From the NCBI GenBank assembly GCA_944384025.1, contig CALWRS010000009.1, positions 1 through 64,000 on the forward strand: a stretch of DNA of 64,000 nucleotides. The letters are read 5' to 3'. The position numbers were made by a program, and so were the translations under genes. The DNA comes from an uncultured Lachnospiraceae bacterium (lineage in GTDB: Bacteria > Bacillota > Clostridia > Lachnospirales > Lachnospiraceae). Numbering within the stretch: position 1 is the stretch's first letter; the number at the start of each line of letters is the position of its first letter. This document shows, piece after piece, positions 41,850 through 50,835 of the stretch. The notes below the pieces were generated by a model. That model saw nothing but the letters and a program-made list of their open reading frames with translations. It had not been told where the DNA came from and ran no database searches.

Positions 41850-41878
41850 TTTACAAAGAAAACGACTTAGGATATCAT
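41850..41878 (+). promoter_or_regulatory. Sigma-A promoter of the AI-2E family gene
   Basis: TTTACA (41850-41855) and TATCAT (41873-41878) with a 17-base spacer, immediately after the preceding terminator. Confidence 0.7.
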
Positions 41879-41924
41879 TAATACGACCGGGTGCGGGACA
41901 AGGAAAATGTGGAGGATGGGAATT

Positions 41925-43271
41925 ATGGCGGAAAAAGAAAAAGAGAAAAACACAGCGCCACAGTCACAGGAAACAAAAAAAACAGCGGAAGAGAGCAATA
42001 AGTTCAGTTTCCGTCATGCAAGAGATTTTCAGGGACAGGCAATTGCCGCGTTTTTTGTAATCGGTGCCGCCTTGCTGCTGTATTTCTTGCTTTTGCGTAT
42101 CCATGTAGTGACCGATATTTTGGGCGCTCTTATGAGCGCGCTTTCGCCGGTTGTTTTCGGCTTTGTTTTTGCCTTTGTGCTAACGCCCGCGGTGCGCTTT
42201 TTTCAAAAGCATTTTCTGCGCCTTTTAAAGAAGATTGTGAAGAAAAACAAGAAGAAGAGAAATCTGGAGAAAATCGCGCGCAGGCTCTCGGTGCTTTGGG
42301 TGATACTGCTTGTTGTTGGCGTGATTATTTCTCTTTTGTTTGCTATTATACCGGAGTTTTTAAACAGCGTCAGTATGCTTGCAAAAAATCTGCCAAATTA
42401 CGCGAGCAGCCTTTTAGTGTATGCGGAGCGGATTTTGGAAAATCATCCGGAAATTTCAAAAGTCGTTACGCCGTATTTGGAAAACCTGACGGAGTATGTG
42501 GAGGACTTTCTTTCCGGTTACTTAAGCTCGATTCTTACGACCGCTTATAACTGGGTGTCCACCGGCGTTGTGACAGTCTTTTTGATTCTCTACAACGTCC
42601 TGCTGGGGCTTATCATTTCCGTATATTTACTTGTGGACACGGAATACTATCTGGGACTTGGAAAAAAATTCGTCTTTGCCGCGCTTCCTAAGAAAAAGGC
42701 TGCAGTTTTGCTGCGCACGATGCATAAAGCGAACCGCATCTACTCCGGCGCTATTTTAGGCAAGATTTTAGACTCAGTCGTTGTCGGGATGCTCTGTTTT
42801 ATTAACACGATGCTCCTAAGCCTGTTTTTCCCAACGCTTAGCGAGTACTCGTTTTTGGTCAGTTTGATTGTAGGCGTAACGAACATTATTCCGTTTTTCG
42901 GGCCGTATATCGGAGGAATTCCCTCTACGCTTCTTATTATGTGTATCAACCCTTTGCACGGACTGATTTTCGCCGCGTCCTTAGTTGTTTTGCAGCAGTT
43001 TGACTGCAACTTCCTAGAGCCGCACATTGTCGGCGATAAGATTGGTTTAAAGCCGCTGTTTGTACTTGTCGCATGCCTTGCGGGCGGCGGTCTGTTTGGC
43101 ATTGTGGGAATGCTGATTGCAGAGCCGACCTTTGCGCTGTTTTACTCGCTTTTAAAATCTTACTTGGAAATTCGGCTGGAAGCAAAGCAGCTTCCGGTGG
43201 AGACGGAAAATTACGTAGGAGCGCTTTCTACTTACTTTGAACAAGCGCCGAAAAAACAAAAAGAAGAATAA
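41925..43271 (+). CDS. AI-2E family (PerM) transporter
   Basis: A 448-residue membrane protein of the AI-2E/PerM family. A Lys/Glu-rich cytosolic start is followed by about seven to eight spans and the family region GVTNIIPFFGPYIGGIPS (about 318-335). Members export varied small molecules or ions, and the autoinducer name is not evidence for quorum sensing here. ATG 41925, nine bases after GGAGG, is preferred over in-frame ATGs at 41907 and 41916. Confidence 0.92.
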   Translation: MAEKEKEKNTAPQSQETKKTAEESNKFSFRHARDFQGQAIAAFFVIGAALLLYFLLLRIHVVTDILGALMSALSPVVFGFVFAFVLTPAVRFFQKHFLRLLKKIVKKNKKKRNLEKIARRLSVLWVILLVVGVIISLLFAIIPEFLNSVSMLAKNLPNYASSLLVYAERILENHPEISKVVTPYLENLTEYVEDFLSGYLSSILTTAYNWVSTGVVTVFLILYNVLLGLIISVYLLVDTEYYLGLGKKFVFAALPKKKAAVLLRTMHKANRIYSGAILGKILDSVVVGMLCFINTMLLSLFFPTLSEYSFLVSLIVGVTNIIPFFGPYIGGIPSTLLIMCINPLHGLIFAASLVVLQQFDCNFLEPHIVGDKIGLKPLFVLVACLAGGGLFGIVGMLIAEPTFALFYSLLKSYLEIRLEAKQLPVETENYVGALSTYFEQAPKKQKEE

Positions 43272-43359
43272 AGACGCGACCGCGCTATTGACGGATTCGG
43301 TTCTGTTCCATGGACTACAACATATACTTCCTTAAGATTGTACCATTTTGGGGGAAGCC

Positions 43360-44262
43360 ATGGGAAAATATTGCCGGAAAGTCGGATATTTGTACGCCGA
43401 TTTTTGTAAATCGGCGGAGTGCGCCGGGTGCGTAAAGGCGATTATCAGCGCGAGAGAAATGCGCGTCTGCCTTTGCCTTACCGGAAAACCGTTAAAAGGC
43501 GGGGAGAGCGGGCTGTATTTGTTGCAGCAAACGGCAAACGGGCCGTCTACCTTTTTGCTGGACGAATTTTTGATTCGCCCGGATGTGCGAGAGTATTGTT
43601 TTCAGTATTGCTTAGAAAAAACGGAGCTTCCCTGCGGGCAAATCGTCGGGTTTTTGGTGCTTTCAAAAGAGACGGCGCTTGCTTGTTCGTTTGACGGCAG
43701 AGAGCTTTGCGGCGCTGTTTGGATGCCGGCGTCCAAAAAAGAAAAGGGCGAGGAACGTGCAGGGGGCGAAACGGAGAACCTTTTGGAAAAACACCTTTTG
43801 GAGCAGGAGAAGAATTGTCTGAAGGATGCAAAGGAGCTGGATTCCTGCGCGGAATACCCGCTTTCGCTTTGCGTAGAGGAACTGTTTCGAAAACGTCACC
43901 GGATGCAGCCGTTTTTGCAAAATGAGTTTTCGTGCTGCGTGCGCATTAGCCTTTCGGATTTGCGCTTGTTACAGGATGCAGGAAATTTTGGCCCCGGAAA
44001 CAGCTTTTTGTGTCACAGTTATTATCGATACCGGCACTTGCTGCTTGCCAGAAAACCGGGCGCGGAGCCGGATAACTGGGAGATTTGGCTGCTTGCGCCG
44101 GGAATCGGAAACGGCAGGGAACGGCAGATGTCAGCTCTCTACGGGTTTACCATCTTTCGCTCCATCCACGGCAGACATTGCACCGTCGGATACGGCTACT
44201 GGGGGATGCGCCTGCTTTTCGGCGCGCAAACGCTCCCGGAGTTCCCGGAAGAAAGTCTGTAA
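43360..44262 (+). CDS. Cys-rich hypothetical protein, possibly DUF6128
   Basis: A 300-residue cytosolic protein with an N-terminal Cys cluster (CRKVGYLYADFCKSAECAGC) that could bind metal. A beta-rich first half, a charged helical middle (about 125-165) and a C-terminal domain ending in HCTVGYGYWGMRLLFG follow. The C-terminal part reminds me of DUF6128 from Lachnospiraceae; this is a weak recollection. ATG 43360 follows GGGGGAA. Its last 132 bases overlap tadA on the other strand. Confidence 0.65.
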   Translation: MGKYCRKVGYLYADFCKSAECAGCVKAIISAREMRVCLCLTGKPLKGGESGLYLLQQTANGPSTFLLDEFLIRPDVREYCFQYCLEKTELPCGQIVGFLVLSKETALACSFDGRELCGAVWMPASKKEKGEERAGGETENLLEKHLLEQEKNCLKDAKELDSCAEYPLSLCVEELFRKRHRMQPFLQNEFSCCVRISLSDLRLLQDAGNFGPGNSFLCHSYYRYRHLLLARKPGAEPDNWEIWLLAPGIGNGRERQMSALYGFTIFRSIHGRHCTVGYGYWGMRLLFGAQTLPEFPEESL

Positions 44263-44682
44263 AATATCCCGGCAGCTCTCTTCCAAAACCCCTTCCGTTA
44301 TTTCGACGCGGTGATTCAGCCCTTCGGTCTGCAGGAGATTTAAAACAGAACCTGCGCAGCCTGCCTTTGGGTTTTTGGTTCCCATTACGACCCGGTCCAT
44401 CCTTGCCTGCACAATAGCGCCGGCGCACATCGGGCACGGCTCGAGCGTAACGTACATGGTGCAGCCTTCAAGCCGCCAGTCGCCAAGCATGCGGCACGCT
44501 TTTTTAATAGCGAGGATTTCCGCGTGTGCAAGTGCGCTGTGGTGCGTAGTGCGCCGGTTATAACCTCTGGCGATAACCCGGCCTTCGTAAACGATAACGC
44601 AGCCAATCGGAACTTCGCCGATGGCGGCGGCTCTTTTTGCCTGCGTCAGCGCCTGCTTCATGTATTTTTGATCCGTGTCCAT
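44131..44682 (-). CDS. tadA: tRNA adenosine(34) deaminase
   Basis: TadA converts A34 to inosine in tRNA-Arg. The 183-residue protein has the zinc sites HAEILAI and PCPMCAGAI with the catalytic Glu in HAE. It is longer than the usual ~150-165 residues. The extra C-terminal tail (after RELRERL) is encoded entirely within the 132-base antisense overlap with the neighbouring gene, which suggests loss of an earlier stop codon. I use ATG 44682 behind AAGGATGG; ATG 44688 is an alternative. Confidence 0.93.
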   Translation of the reverse strand: MDTDQKYMKQALTQAKRAAAIGEVPIGCVIVYEGRVIARGYNRRTTHHSALAHAEILAIKKACRMLGDWRLEGCTMYVTLEPCPMCAGAIVQARMDRVVMGTKNPKAGCAGSVLNLLQTEGLNHRVEITEGVLEESCRDILQTFFRELRERLRAEKQAHPPVAVSDGAMSAVDGAKDGKPVES

Positions 44683-44710
44683 CGCCATCCTTAAAATTCC
44701 CCAGACTTTC

Positions 44711-44744
44711 TTCAAGACTCGCTCGCGAGTCTTGGCGCGGGATT
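44711..44744 (-). repeat. 34-bp palindromic dispersed repeat, copy 2
   Basis: Exact inverted copy of 25090-25123, with the same 9-bp arms (AAGACTCGC/GCGAGTCTT). It lies between the tadA start and its likely -10 box, so in the tadA leader it would fold into a hairpin. Confidence 0.85.
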
Positions 44745-44758
44745 CGCACCGCGAAAGC

Positions 44759-44767
44759 ATTATAGCA
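44759..44767 (-). promoter_or_regulatory. Extended -10 promoter of tadA
   Basis: On the minus strand TGCTATAAT (44767-44759) is an extended -10 box. No good -35 lies upstream. Transcripts would carry palindromic repeat copy 2 in the leader. Confidence 0.45.
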
Positions 44768-44815
44768 CTCGGCGGGGAAAAAGTATAGTTTTTTTGCGAA
44801 TTTCGGCTTTTTTCC

Positions 44816-44844
44816 TTGCGAAAACCGAGGGAAGCTAGTAAAAT
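44816..44844 (+). promoter_or_regulatory. Promoter of the LacI-sensor/GGDEF gene
   Basis: TTGCGA (44816-44821) and TAAAAT (44839-44844), spacer 17 bases, 32 bases before the start codon. Confidence 0.5.
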
Positions 44845-44876
44845 ATTTGCGATTAGTGATGTATCGGGAGGGTTTT

Positions 44877-46790
44877 ATGCAGCTGTCTAAGCAGAAAACA
44901 ATTGCCTTTTTTATAGCAAGACCTGCAGCGGAATACCAGCGCAAGCTTTTGTCCTGCTTTACGCGCCTTGCGGCGGAACAGGGGTATTATACGCTCGTTT
45001 ATACAAGCTTCGGCGGATACGGAGACAACGAGGGCTTCTTAAAAGGAGAACGCTACGTTGCGGATTTGCCGGAGTACGAAACGCTATGCGGCGTTGTCCT
45101 TGCCATTGATACGTTCGAGGAGCCGGTGCTTGAAAAAATGATTATCGACCGCGTCAGAGAGCGGACGAACTGTCCGGTTGTCTGCATCCGACGCGCTGTG
45201 GAAGGCTTTCACAGTATTTTGGTGGACGACAAAAATTCGCTGGACGGAATTGTCCGGCATATGCTTCGCGACCACGGCTACCGCGACATCTGTTATGTAG
45301 GCGGCCCGGAAAATCACCCGGACGCGATTAACCGCTGGGAATGCTTTTCGCGCGTATGTAAGGAATACGGCGTTTCCGTTGGCATGGACAGCATCTTTTA
45401 CGGAAATTTCTGGAGAAATCAAGGAGAAGAAATCGTTAATTACCTGCTAGAGGGAAGAGAAAAATGCCCGGAGGCGATTATATGCGCCAACGATTACATG
45501 GCGATTTCCGTATGCAACGCGCTTTACGACCGCGGAATCCGCGTGCCGGAAGACATAGCTGTTACGGGCTTTGACGACATTTCCGAGGCCAAATCGATGA
45601 TCCCGTCGCTTTCTACCGTCAGCATGGACATTACCGCTATGGCGCAATGCGCGCTTCGCACGCTGGAGCGGCTGCAAAACGGAGAAGAAGTGCCGATGCT
45701 GCAATACATCCCGACAAAAGAAGTCATTAGGGAGTCGTGCGGCTGCAAGGGAACGGGTTACAACGATTACGAGCATTCGGTTCGAAACTACTACAAGATG
45801 CTCCAAAGAGTAAACAACAACACGTACCAGACTTCGTTTATGACGCTTGACGGCGGCGGTGCGGAAGACCAGGACGCATTAAATCAAATTATTTACCGCT
45901 ACGTCTTTAACAACTTCGGCTTCCGCGATTTTTTGATTGTCTTAAACGACTACGACTGGGCGGAGCCGGAGAACGAAACGCCTTATACGACATTCACTTC
46001 TCGGATGCATCTGCGAACCGTAATTCAGAACAATATTCTTTTCGGGCATATCGACCATGTGTTTGACAAAGAGGACGTGCTTCCGTCCGAATACGTTTGC
46101 GAGATGCCCTGCGCGTATTTGATGATTCCACTGCATTACCGGAATCAGTGCTTTGGCTACGCGATGATCAACTTCTGGCACGACGAATTAAATCCGACGT
46201 TTTTCCAGTACTTTATTATGAACATCTCTACAACGCTGGAAAATATCCGCATCCGCAGCCAGATGCGCGCGCTGATTGGACGCTTGCAAAGCATGTATGT
46301 AAGCGACCCTCTGACCGGGCTTTTTAACCGGCGCGGTTTTGAAGAGCAGTCAAAGGAAATGTATCAAACGGCGGTAAAAGAAGGACGTCCGCTTGTTATT
46401 GTCAGCATTGACATGGACGGCTTAAAGACGATTAACGACACTTACGGACATGCGCACGGAGACGTTGCCCTGCGGGCGATTTCCAACGTCATCTCTTCCG
46501 CAGGCTTTCAGCAGGAGAGATTCTACCGCGTTGGCGGAGACGAATTTGAAATGCTGGCGCTTGATTACACGGAGGAGATGGTAGAGCGCTACAAAGAGCG
46601 CCTGCAGGAATTTTTGGCCGATTATAACCGGCGCTCCAAGCGGCCCTACATTTTGCAGGTAAGCCTTGGCTACTCGCTGTGCGACCCGGCGGAAGAGCGC
46701 AGCCTGCAGGAATGGCTGACGCTTAGCGACCAGCGCATGTACCATCACAAAGAGAGCCGCAGAGCGAGCAGACAAATTATTCGCGAGTAA
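44877..46790 (+). CDS. LacI-type sensor diguanylate cyclase
   Basis: A 637-residue cytosolic protein. Residues ~8-275 form a LacI/PurR-type sugar-binding domain that starts directly at the binding fold, with no DNA-binding HTH. A GAF-like linker (about 310-465) follows, then a GGDEF domain with DPLTGLFNRRGFE and an intact RVGGDEFE (about 551-558). No RxxD inhibitory site precedes the motif. It should make cyclic-di-GMP in response to a sugar or nucleoside. ATG 44877 follows GGGAGGG. It lies 23 bases before galK, so galactose or a related sugar is a plausible signal. Confidence 0.88.
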   Translation: MQLSKQKTIAFFIARPAAEYQRKLLSCFTRLAAEQGYYTLVYTSFGGYGDNEGFLKGERYVADLPEYETLCGVVLAIDTFEEPVLEKMIIDRVRERTNCPVVCIRRAVEGFHSILVDDKNSLDGIVRHMLRDHGYRDICYVGGPENHPDAINRWECFSRVCKEYGVSVGMDSIFYGNFWRNQGEEIVNYLLEGREKCPEAIICANDYMAISVCNALYDRGIRVPEDIAVTGFDDISEAKSMIPSLSTVSMDITAMAQCALRTLERLQNGEEVPMLQYIPTKEVIRESCGCKGTGYNDYEHSVRNYYKMLQRVNNNTYQTSFMTLDGGGAEDQDALNQIIYRYVFNNFGFRDFLIVLNDYDWAEPENETPYTTFTSRMHLRTVIQNNILFGHIDHVFDKEDVLPSEYVCEMPCAYLMIPLHYRNQCFGYAMINFWHDELNPTFFQYFIMNISTTLENIRIRSQMRALIGRLQSMYVSDPLTGLFNRRGFEEQSKEMYQTAVKEGRPLVIVSIDMDGLKTINDTYGHAHGDVALRAISNVISSAGFQQERFYRVGGDEFEMLALDYTEEMVERYKERLQEFLADYNRRSKRPYILQVSLGYSLCDPAEERSLQEWLTLSDQRMYHHKESRRASRQIIRE

Positions 46791-46813
46791 GCGGTTTGGC
46801 AACGGGAGGCTGT

Positions 46814-47977
46814 ATGAAAGAACGTTTGGAAAAGAAATTCGAAGCGATTTTTGGAGCGGGCGGCGACATCCGCACTTACTTCGCGCCGGGCAGAGTGAAT
46901 TTGATTGGCGAACACACCGATTATAACGGAGGACATGTCTTTCCGTGCGCGCTTACAATCGGCACTTACGCGGCAGCGAGGAAAAACAGCGACGGCAGGC
47001 TGCGGTTTTACTCGATGAATTTCGAGCAGCTTGGCGTAATCGAAGCAAACGTGCGCGACTTAACGTACCGCAAGGAAGACGACTGGGCAAATTACCCAAA
47101 AGGCGTCATTTGGGCCGCCATGCAAAAAGGGTACGAAGTTCCGTACGGCATGGACATCCTGTTTGAAGGAACGATACCAAATTCCTCCGGGCTTTCCTCC
47201 TCCGCGTCCATTGAAGTGCTGACCGGATATGTTTTAAAGGACCTGTTTAATCTTTCCTACGACATGATCGAAAACGCGCAAATCGGGCAGTACGCGGAAA
47301 ACCAGTTTATTGGCGTAAACTGCGGAATTATGGACCAGTTTGCCATTGCAATGGGCAAGGAAAATCACGCAATCTTTCTGGATACGGCAACGCTTGCGTA
47401 CGAATACGTTCCCGTTCGGCTGGACGGCTGCCGGATTGTGATTATGAACACAAACAAAAAAAGGGGGCTTGGCGACTCCAAGTACAACGAGCGGCGCGCC
47501 GAGTGCGAAGAAGCGCTTGCGGAGCTTAAAACGCGCGTAGACATTGCGTCTTTGGGCGATCTTAACGAAGAGCAGTTTGCCGCATACGAAGACGCAATCG
47601 CCTCGCCTATTCGCCGCAAAAGAGCACGGCACGCCGTACTGGAAAACCAGCGGACAATCCGCGCGGTAGGGGCTTTGCAGGCCGGAGATATTGCAGAATT
47701 CGGCCGTTTGATGACGGCTTCTCACGTCTCTTTGCGCGACGATTACGAAGTGACCGGAAAAGAGCTGGATACGCTTGTTAGCGAAGCGCTTAGCCAGCCG
47801 GGCGTATTGGGCGCTCGCATGACCGGCGCAGGGTTTGGCGGCTGCGCAGTCAGCTTAGTGCAGGAAGAAGAGGTGGAAAACCTGATTTCCCACGTGGGAG
47901 AAAAATATACGAAAGAGATTGGCTATGCGCCCACGTTTTACGTTGTTGCTATTGGGAGCGGGCCGAAAAGACTTTAA
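46814..47977 (+). CDS. galK: Galactokinase
   Basis: GalK phosphorylates galactose to galactose-1-phosphate, the entry to the Leloir pathway. The 387-residue GHMP kinase has GRVNLIGEHTDYNGG (signature, about 31-45), the ATP loop PNSSGLSSSAS and motif 3 GARMTGAGFGGCAV. ATG 46814 follows GGGAGG. No galT or galE is in the window. It sits between two cyclic-di-GMP-type genes with short gaps, so it probably shares their transcript. Confidence 0.96.
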   Translation: MKERLEKKFEAIFGAGGDIRTYFAPGRVNLIGEHTDYNGGHVFPCALTIGTYAAARKNSDGRLRFYSMNFEQLGVIEANVRDLTYRKEDDWANYPKGVIWAAMQKGYEVPYGMDILFEGTIPNSSGLSSSASIEVLTGYVLKDLFNLSYDMIENAQIGQYAENQFIGVNCGIMDQFAIAMGKENHAIFLDTATLAYEYVPVRLDGCRIVIMNTNKKRGLGDSKYNERRAECEEALAELKTRVDIASLGDLNEEQFAAYEDAIASPIRRKRARHAVLENQRTIRAVGALQAGDIAEFGRLMTASHVSLRDDYEVTGKELDTLVSEALSQPGVLGARMTGAGFGGCAVSLVQEEEVENLISHVGEKYTKEIGYAPTFYVVAIGSGPKRL

Positions 47978-47991
47978 GGAGGAGAATGGGA

Positions 47992-50766
47992 ATGCAGCTT
48001 TTGGCAGAGGACAAACAAAGACTGCTCTCGCTTTTTTCCGCGAATTTGCAGAATTACCGAAAAACGCTCCGGCTCTCGCAGGAACAGTTTGGCGACCAGA
48101 TTGGCATTTCCCGGCAGACCGTAAGTTCCATCGAACGCGGCGCATATCCTCTGAATTGGTCCACTTTTTTATCCTGTCTGCTTGTGTGCTCGACGGATCA
48201 AAGAGCCAGAAAGCAAATCTTTCACACTTTCGCGGGAGATGCTGTCGTACTGGAATTTCTGGAAGGGCTGACAAGGAATCCTTCTTCTGAACGGCAGGCG
48301 GTTTTAAGAAACCGCGCCAGCCAGCTCGTCGTAGCTTCCTGCACAATCAAAGACGACCCCGATTACCCAATTTTAGAAATGGACGCGTCCCTTAGCGCAA
48401 TGCTTTGGGGCGGCGCAGACGCTTGCGGCAGTGCGCATTACATGGAGCTTGTTTACGAAGCAGACCGCGAGGCGGTTCGGAGCATTCTTTCGGAGAAGCT
48501 TCGGCGCGAGATGGTTGTCTGCTTAGAGCATCGGGTTCTCAGCGTAGAAGGAGAACCGGTTATGATGCAATGCTTTATCCGCCGTCAGAAGAAAATGATG
48601 AAAAACGGCGTTTTCGAAGTTACGATGCTTCCAGTGACCGCGGAGACGCTGCAAAAGCGCCAAATTTCCCGATTGATTAAAAATTTGCCGGTAGGCATTG
48701 CTGCGTTTTCCTACAAAGGGAAGCCGTCGCGGGAAAATGTGCCGGAAATCTATTACGCGAACGATACCTTTTACTCGATTATCGGATATACCCGCGAGCA
48801 GCTAGCGGGTATCCACAACAATTATCTGACGGATATTATTGCCCCGCACGATGTCCGGGAAGTACTTCGGCTTTTTGACCCAAAGCACGAAGAGCATTCC
48901 GTAGCAGAGGCGGATTTTCGCGTGAACCGCTCCGACGGCAAAATGAGCTGGGTGCACGGTAGAGTGTTTGTTGTAAGCCGCTCGGAAGAAAGCGGAACGT
49001 TTGTGAGCTGCACTTTTACGGATATTACAGAGCGTGTGAACGCAGAGCTTGCCATGAAATACCAGCTTGAGCGCTATCGGCAGGTAGAGGATGCGTCGGA
49101 CGACTATCCGGTAGGCTACGACGTGGAAAAGGACGAGCTGACGCTCCCGATTCAGCTAAAGCATTTATCGATTGAAAACGGCGTGCTAAAAGACTTTCTA
49201 AAACGAAAAATTGCGCGGGAGTGGGTGCATCCGGAAGATTACGAAGATTTCGCGCGCCTTTGCAGGGAAGTGTTGCTTCAGGGAAAAAACGGCAGAGGAG
49301 AGTATCGCGTTCGCATCAACGAAAAGGAGTACAAATGGTATCGCCTTTCGCTTGTTGCCGTAGCAAACGCCGACGGCCGCATTGCCTTTATTTACGGCAG
49401 AGCGGCGCTGATTGAAGAAGAAAAGAAAATTCAAAAAGAAAGCAGCGCGAACCGGCTGTTTATTAACCGACTGACAACGACGGACCGCCTGACGGGACTA
49501 TATAACCGCGCGGCTTTTTGCGCCAGAGTACAGGAAATGCTGCGCCAGCCGGATGCGGAGGCAGTCCACGCAATCGTTTCCTGCGACGTCAACGATTTTT
49601 CCTATCTGAACGAAAAATTCGGGTATCCTGCGGGCGACCGAATTTTGCGCGATTTTGGCGCGATGTTTTTGCGAAAAGGGAAAAAATGCTTTGCCTGTCG
49701 GCTGCATTCGGACTATTTTCTCGTTTATCTAAACGCAGAGTCCTGGGACGTTGTATTTGCGAAAATCCGCAGCTGGACGAAAGTTTTTGCGGAGCACCAG
49801 CGCAAATATTTTCCGGAAATCGATATTCAGTTAACGCACGGGATTTACTTTCTAAAACGCGGCGAGGACGATCTTGTGCAGGCGATTGACAACGCAAATC
49901 TGGCGCGTAAACAGGCAAAAGCCGAGCAGTGCAAAGTCTTTTGCGTATGCACGGAGGAGCTTCGGGCGCGCAGAAGCTACGAGCAAAGCATTGCCGGAGA
50001 AATTATGAACGCGATACGCGACAGGAAAATAGAAGTTTTCCTACAGCCGAAGTTTGCGCTTGGAAACCGCGAAGTGATTGGCGCGGAGGCGCTTGCGCGC
50101 TGGAAAAACGAAGACGGAAGCTACCGCTCTCCGGCGGAATTCGTGCCGATTCTTGAAAAAACAGGGCATATATCCGAACTGGACTTTTACGTCTACACAA
50201 GCGTCCTGCAAACGTTAAGACGATGGCAAAAGGCCGGAGTTCGAAGAATCCCCATCTCCGTTAATTTTTCCAACAGCCGCTTTGTTTCGAATTTCGACGA
50301 CCGAATTGTCCGGCTTGCCGAGCAATACGGCGTAAGCGGGCAGTTTTTGGAGCTTGAAATTGACGAGGCGATTTTGTCAAACCGCGGAAGAGAGATGGAA
50401 ATGCTCACCCGGCTGCGCCAGCTTGGCTTCCGGATTTCTCTGAATAATTTTGGCAGCGGCAGCGACACGCTTTCCATGCTGATTCACGCGCCGGTTAACA
50501 GTGTGAAAATACGCAAAAGCTTCTTGGAAAACATTGGAAACTCAGAGCGGGAGCGCGACTACGTGCGCTGCATGTGCGAAATGATTGCCTCCGTTAAGAA
50601 GGAGGCGGTCTTTGCAGGCGTGGAGACCGAGCAGCAGGAAGAGTTTTTAAGCAATTGCGGCTTTACAAAGGCGCAGGGATATCTCTTTGAGCGTCCGATT
50701 CCTATTCCGCAGTTTGAGCAAAAATACTTGCATTCCCCGGCGGAGAAAAACGGAATTGCCCCTTGA
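47992..50766 (+). CDS. HTH-PAS protein with degenerate GGDEF and EAL
   Basis: A 924-residue cytosolic protein. It has an XRE-type HTH (about 14-70; LRLSQEQFGDQIGISRQTVS), PAS domains (about 225-350 and 360-480), a GGDEF-like domain (about 493-655) and an EAL-like domain (about 673-920). The GGDEF signature is replaced by HSDYF (about 571-575). In the EAL part EALARW is kept, but the DDFG aspartates are NNFG (about 815), the VKID Asp is Arg (VKIRKSF), and the first Glu of EGVET is Ala (FAGVET). Both enzymatic sites should be dead, so a binding or regulatory role coupled to an HTH is likely. ATG 47992 lies nine bases after AGGAGG. Confidence 0.88.
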   Translation: MQLLAEDKQRLLSLFSANLQNYRKTLRLSQEQFGDQIGISRQTVSSIERGAYPLNWSTFLSCLLVCSTDQRARKQIFHTFAGDAVVLEFLEGLTRNPSSERQAVLRNRASQLVVASCTIKDDPDYPILEMDASLSAMLWGGADACGSAHYMELVYEADREAVRSILSEKLRREMVVCLEHRVLSVEGEPVMMQCFIRRQKKMMKNGVFEVTMLPVTAETLQKRQISRLIKNLPVGIAAFSYKGKPSRENVPEIYYANDTFYSIIGYTREQLAGIHNNYLTDIIAPHDVREVLRLFDPKHEEHSVAEADFRVNRSDGKMSWVHGRVFVVSRSEESGTFVSCTFTDITERVNAELAMKYQLERYRQVEDASDDYPVGYDVEKDELTLPIQLKHLSIENGVLKDFLKRKIAREWVHPEDYEDFARLCREVLLQGKNGRGEYRVRINEKEYKWYRLSLVAVANADGRIAFIYGRAALIEEEKKIQKESSANRLFINRLTTTDRLTGLYNRAAFCARVQEMLRQPDAEAVHAIVSCDVNDFSYLNEKFGYPAGDRILRDFGAMFLRKGKKCFACRLHSDYFLVYLNAESWDVVFAKIRSWTKVFAEHQRKYFPEIDIQLTHGIYFLKRGEDDLVQAIDNANLARKQAKAEQCKVFCVCTEELRARRSYEQSIAGEIMNAIRDRKIEVFLQPKFALGNREVIGAEALARWKNEDGSYRSPAEFVPILEKTGHISELDFYVYTSVLQTLRRWQKAGVRRIPISVNFSNSRFVSNFDDRIVRLAEQYGVSGQFLELEIDEAILSNRGREMEMLTRLRQLGFRISLNNFGSGSDTLSMLIHAPVNSVKIRKSFLENIGNSERERDYVRCMCEMIASVKKEAVFAGVETEQQEEFLSNCGFTKAQGYLFERPIPIPQFEQKYLHSPAEKNGIAP

Positions 50767-50791
50767 CAAGCGGGCGGAAACGAATTACTTT
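50763..50791 (+). promoter_or_regulatory. Promoter of asnS
   Basis: TTGACA (50763-50768), overlapping the stop of the upstream gene, and a weak TACTTT (50786-50791) 17 bases on. The -35 is perfect, the -10 poor. Confidence 0.5.
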
Positions 50792-50835
50792 AGTTACTTA
50801 TAAGGCAAGACCTTTGCCGCACGAGGGAGGAAGTT

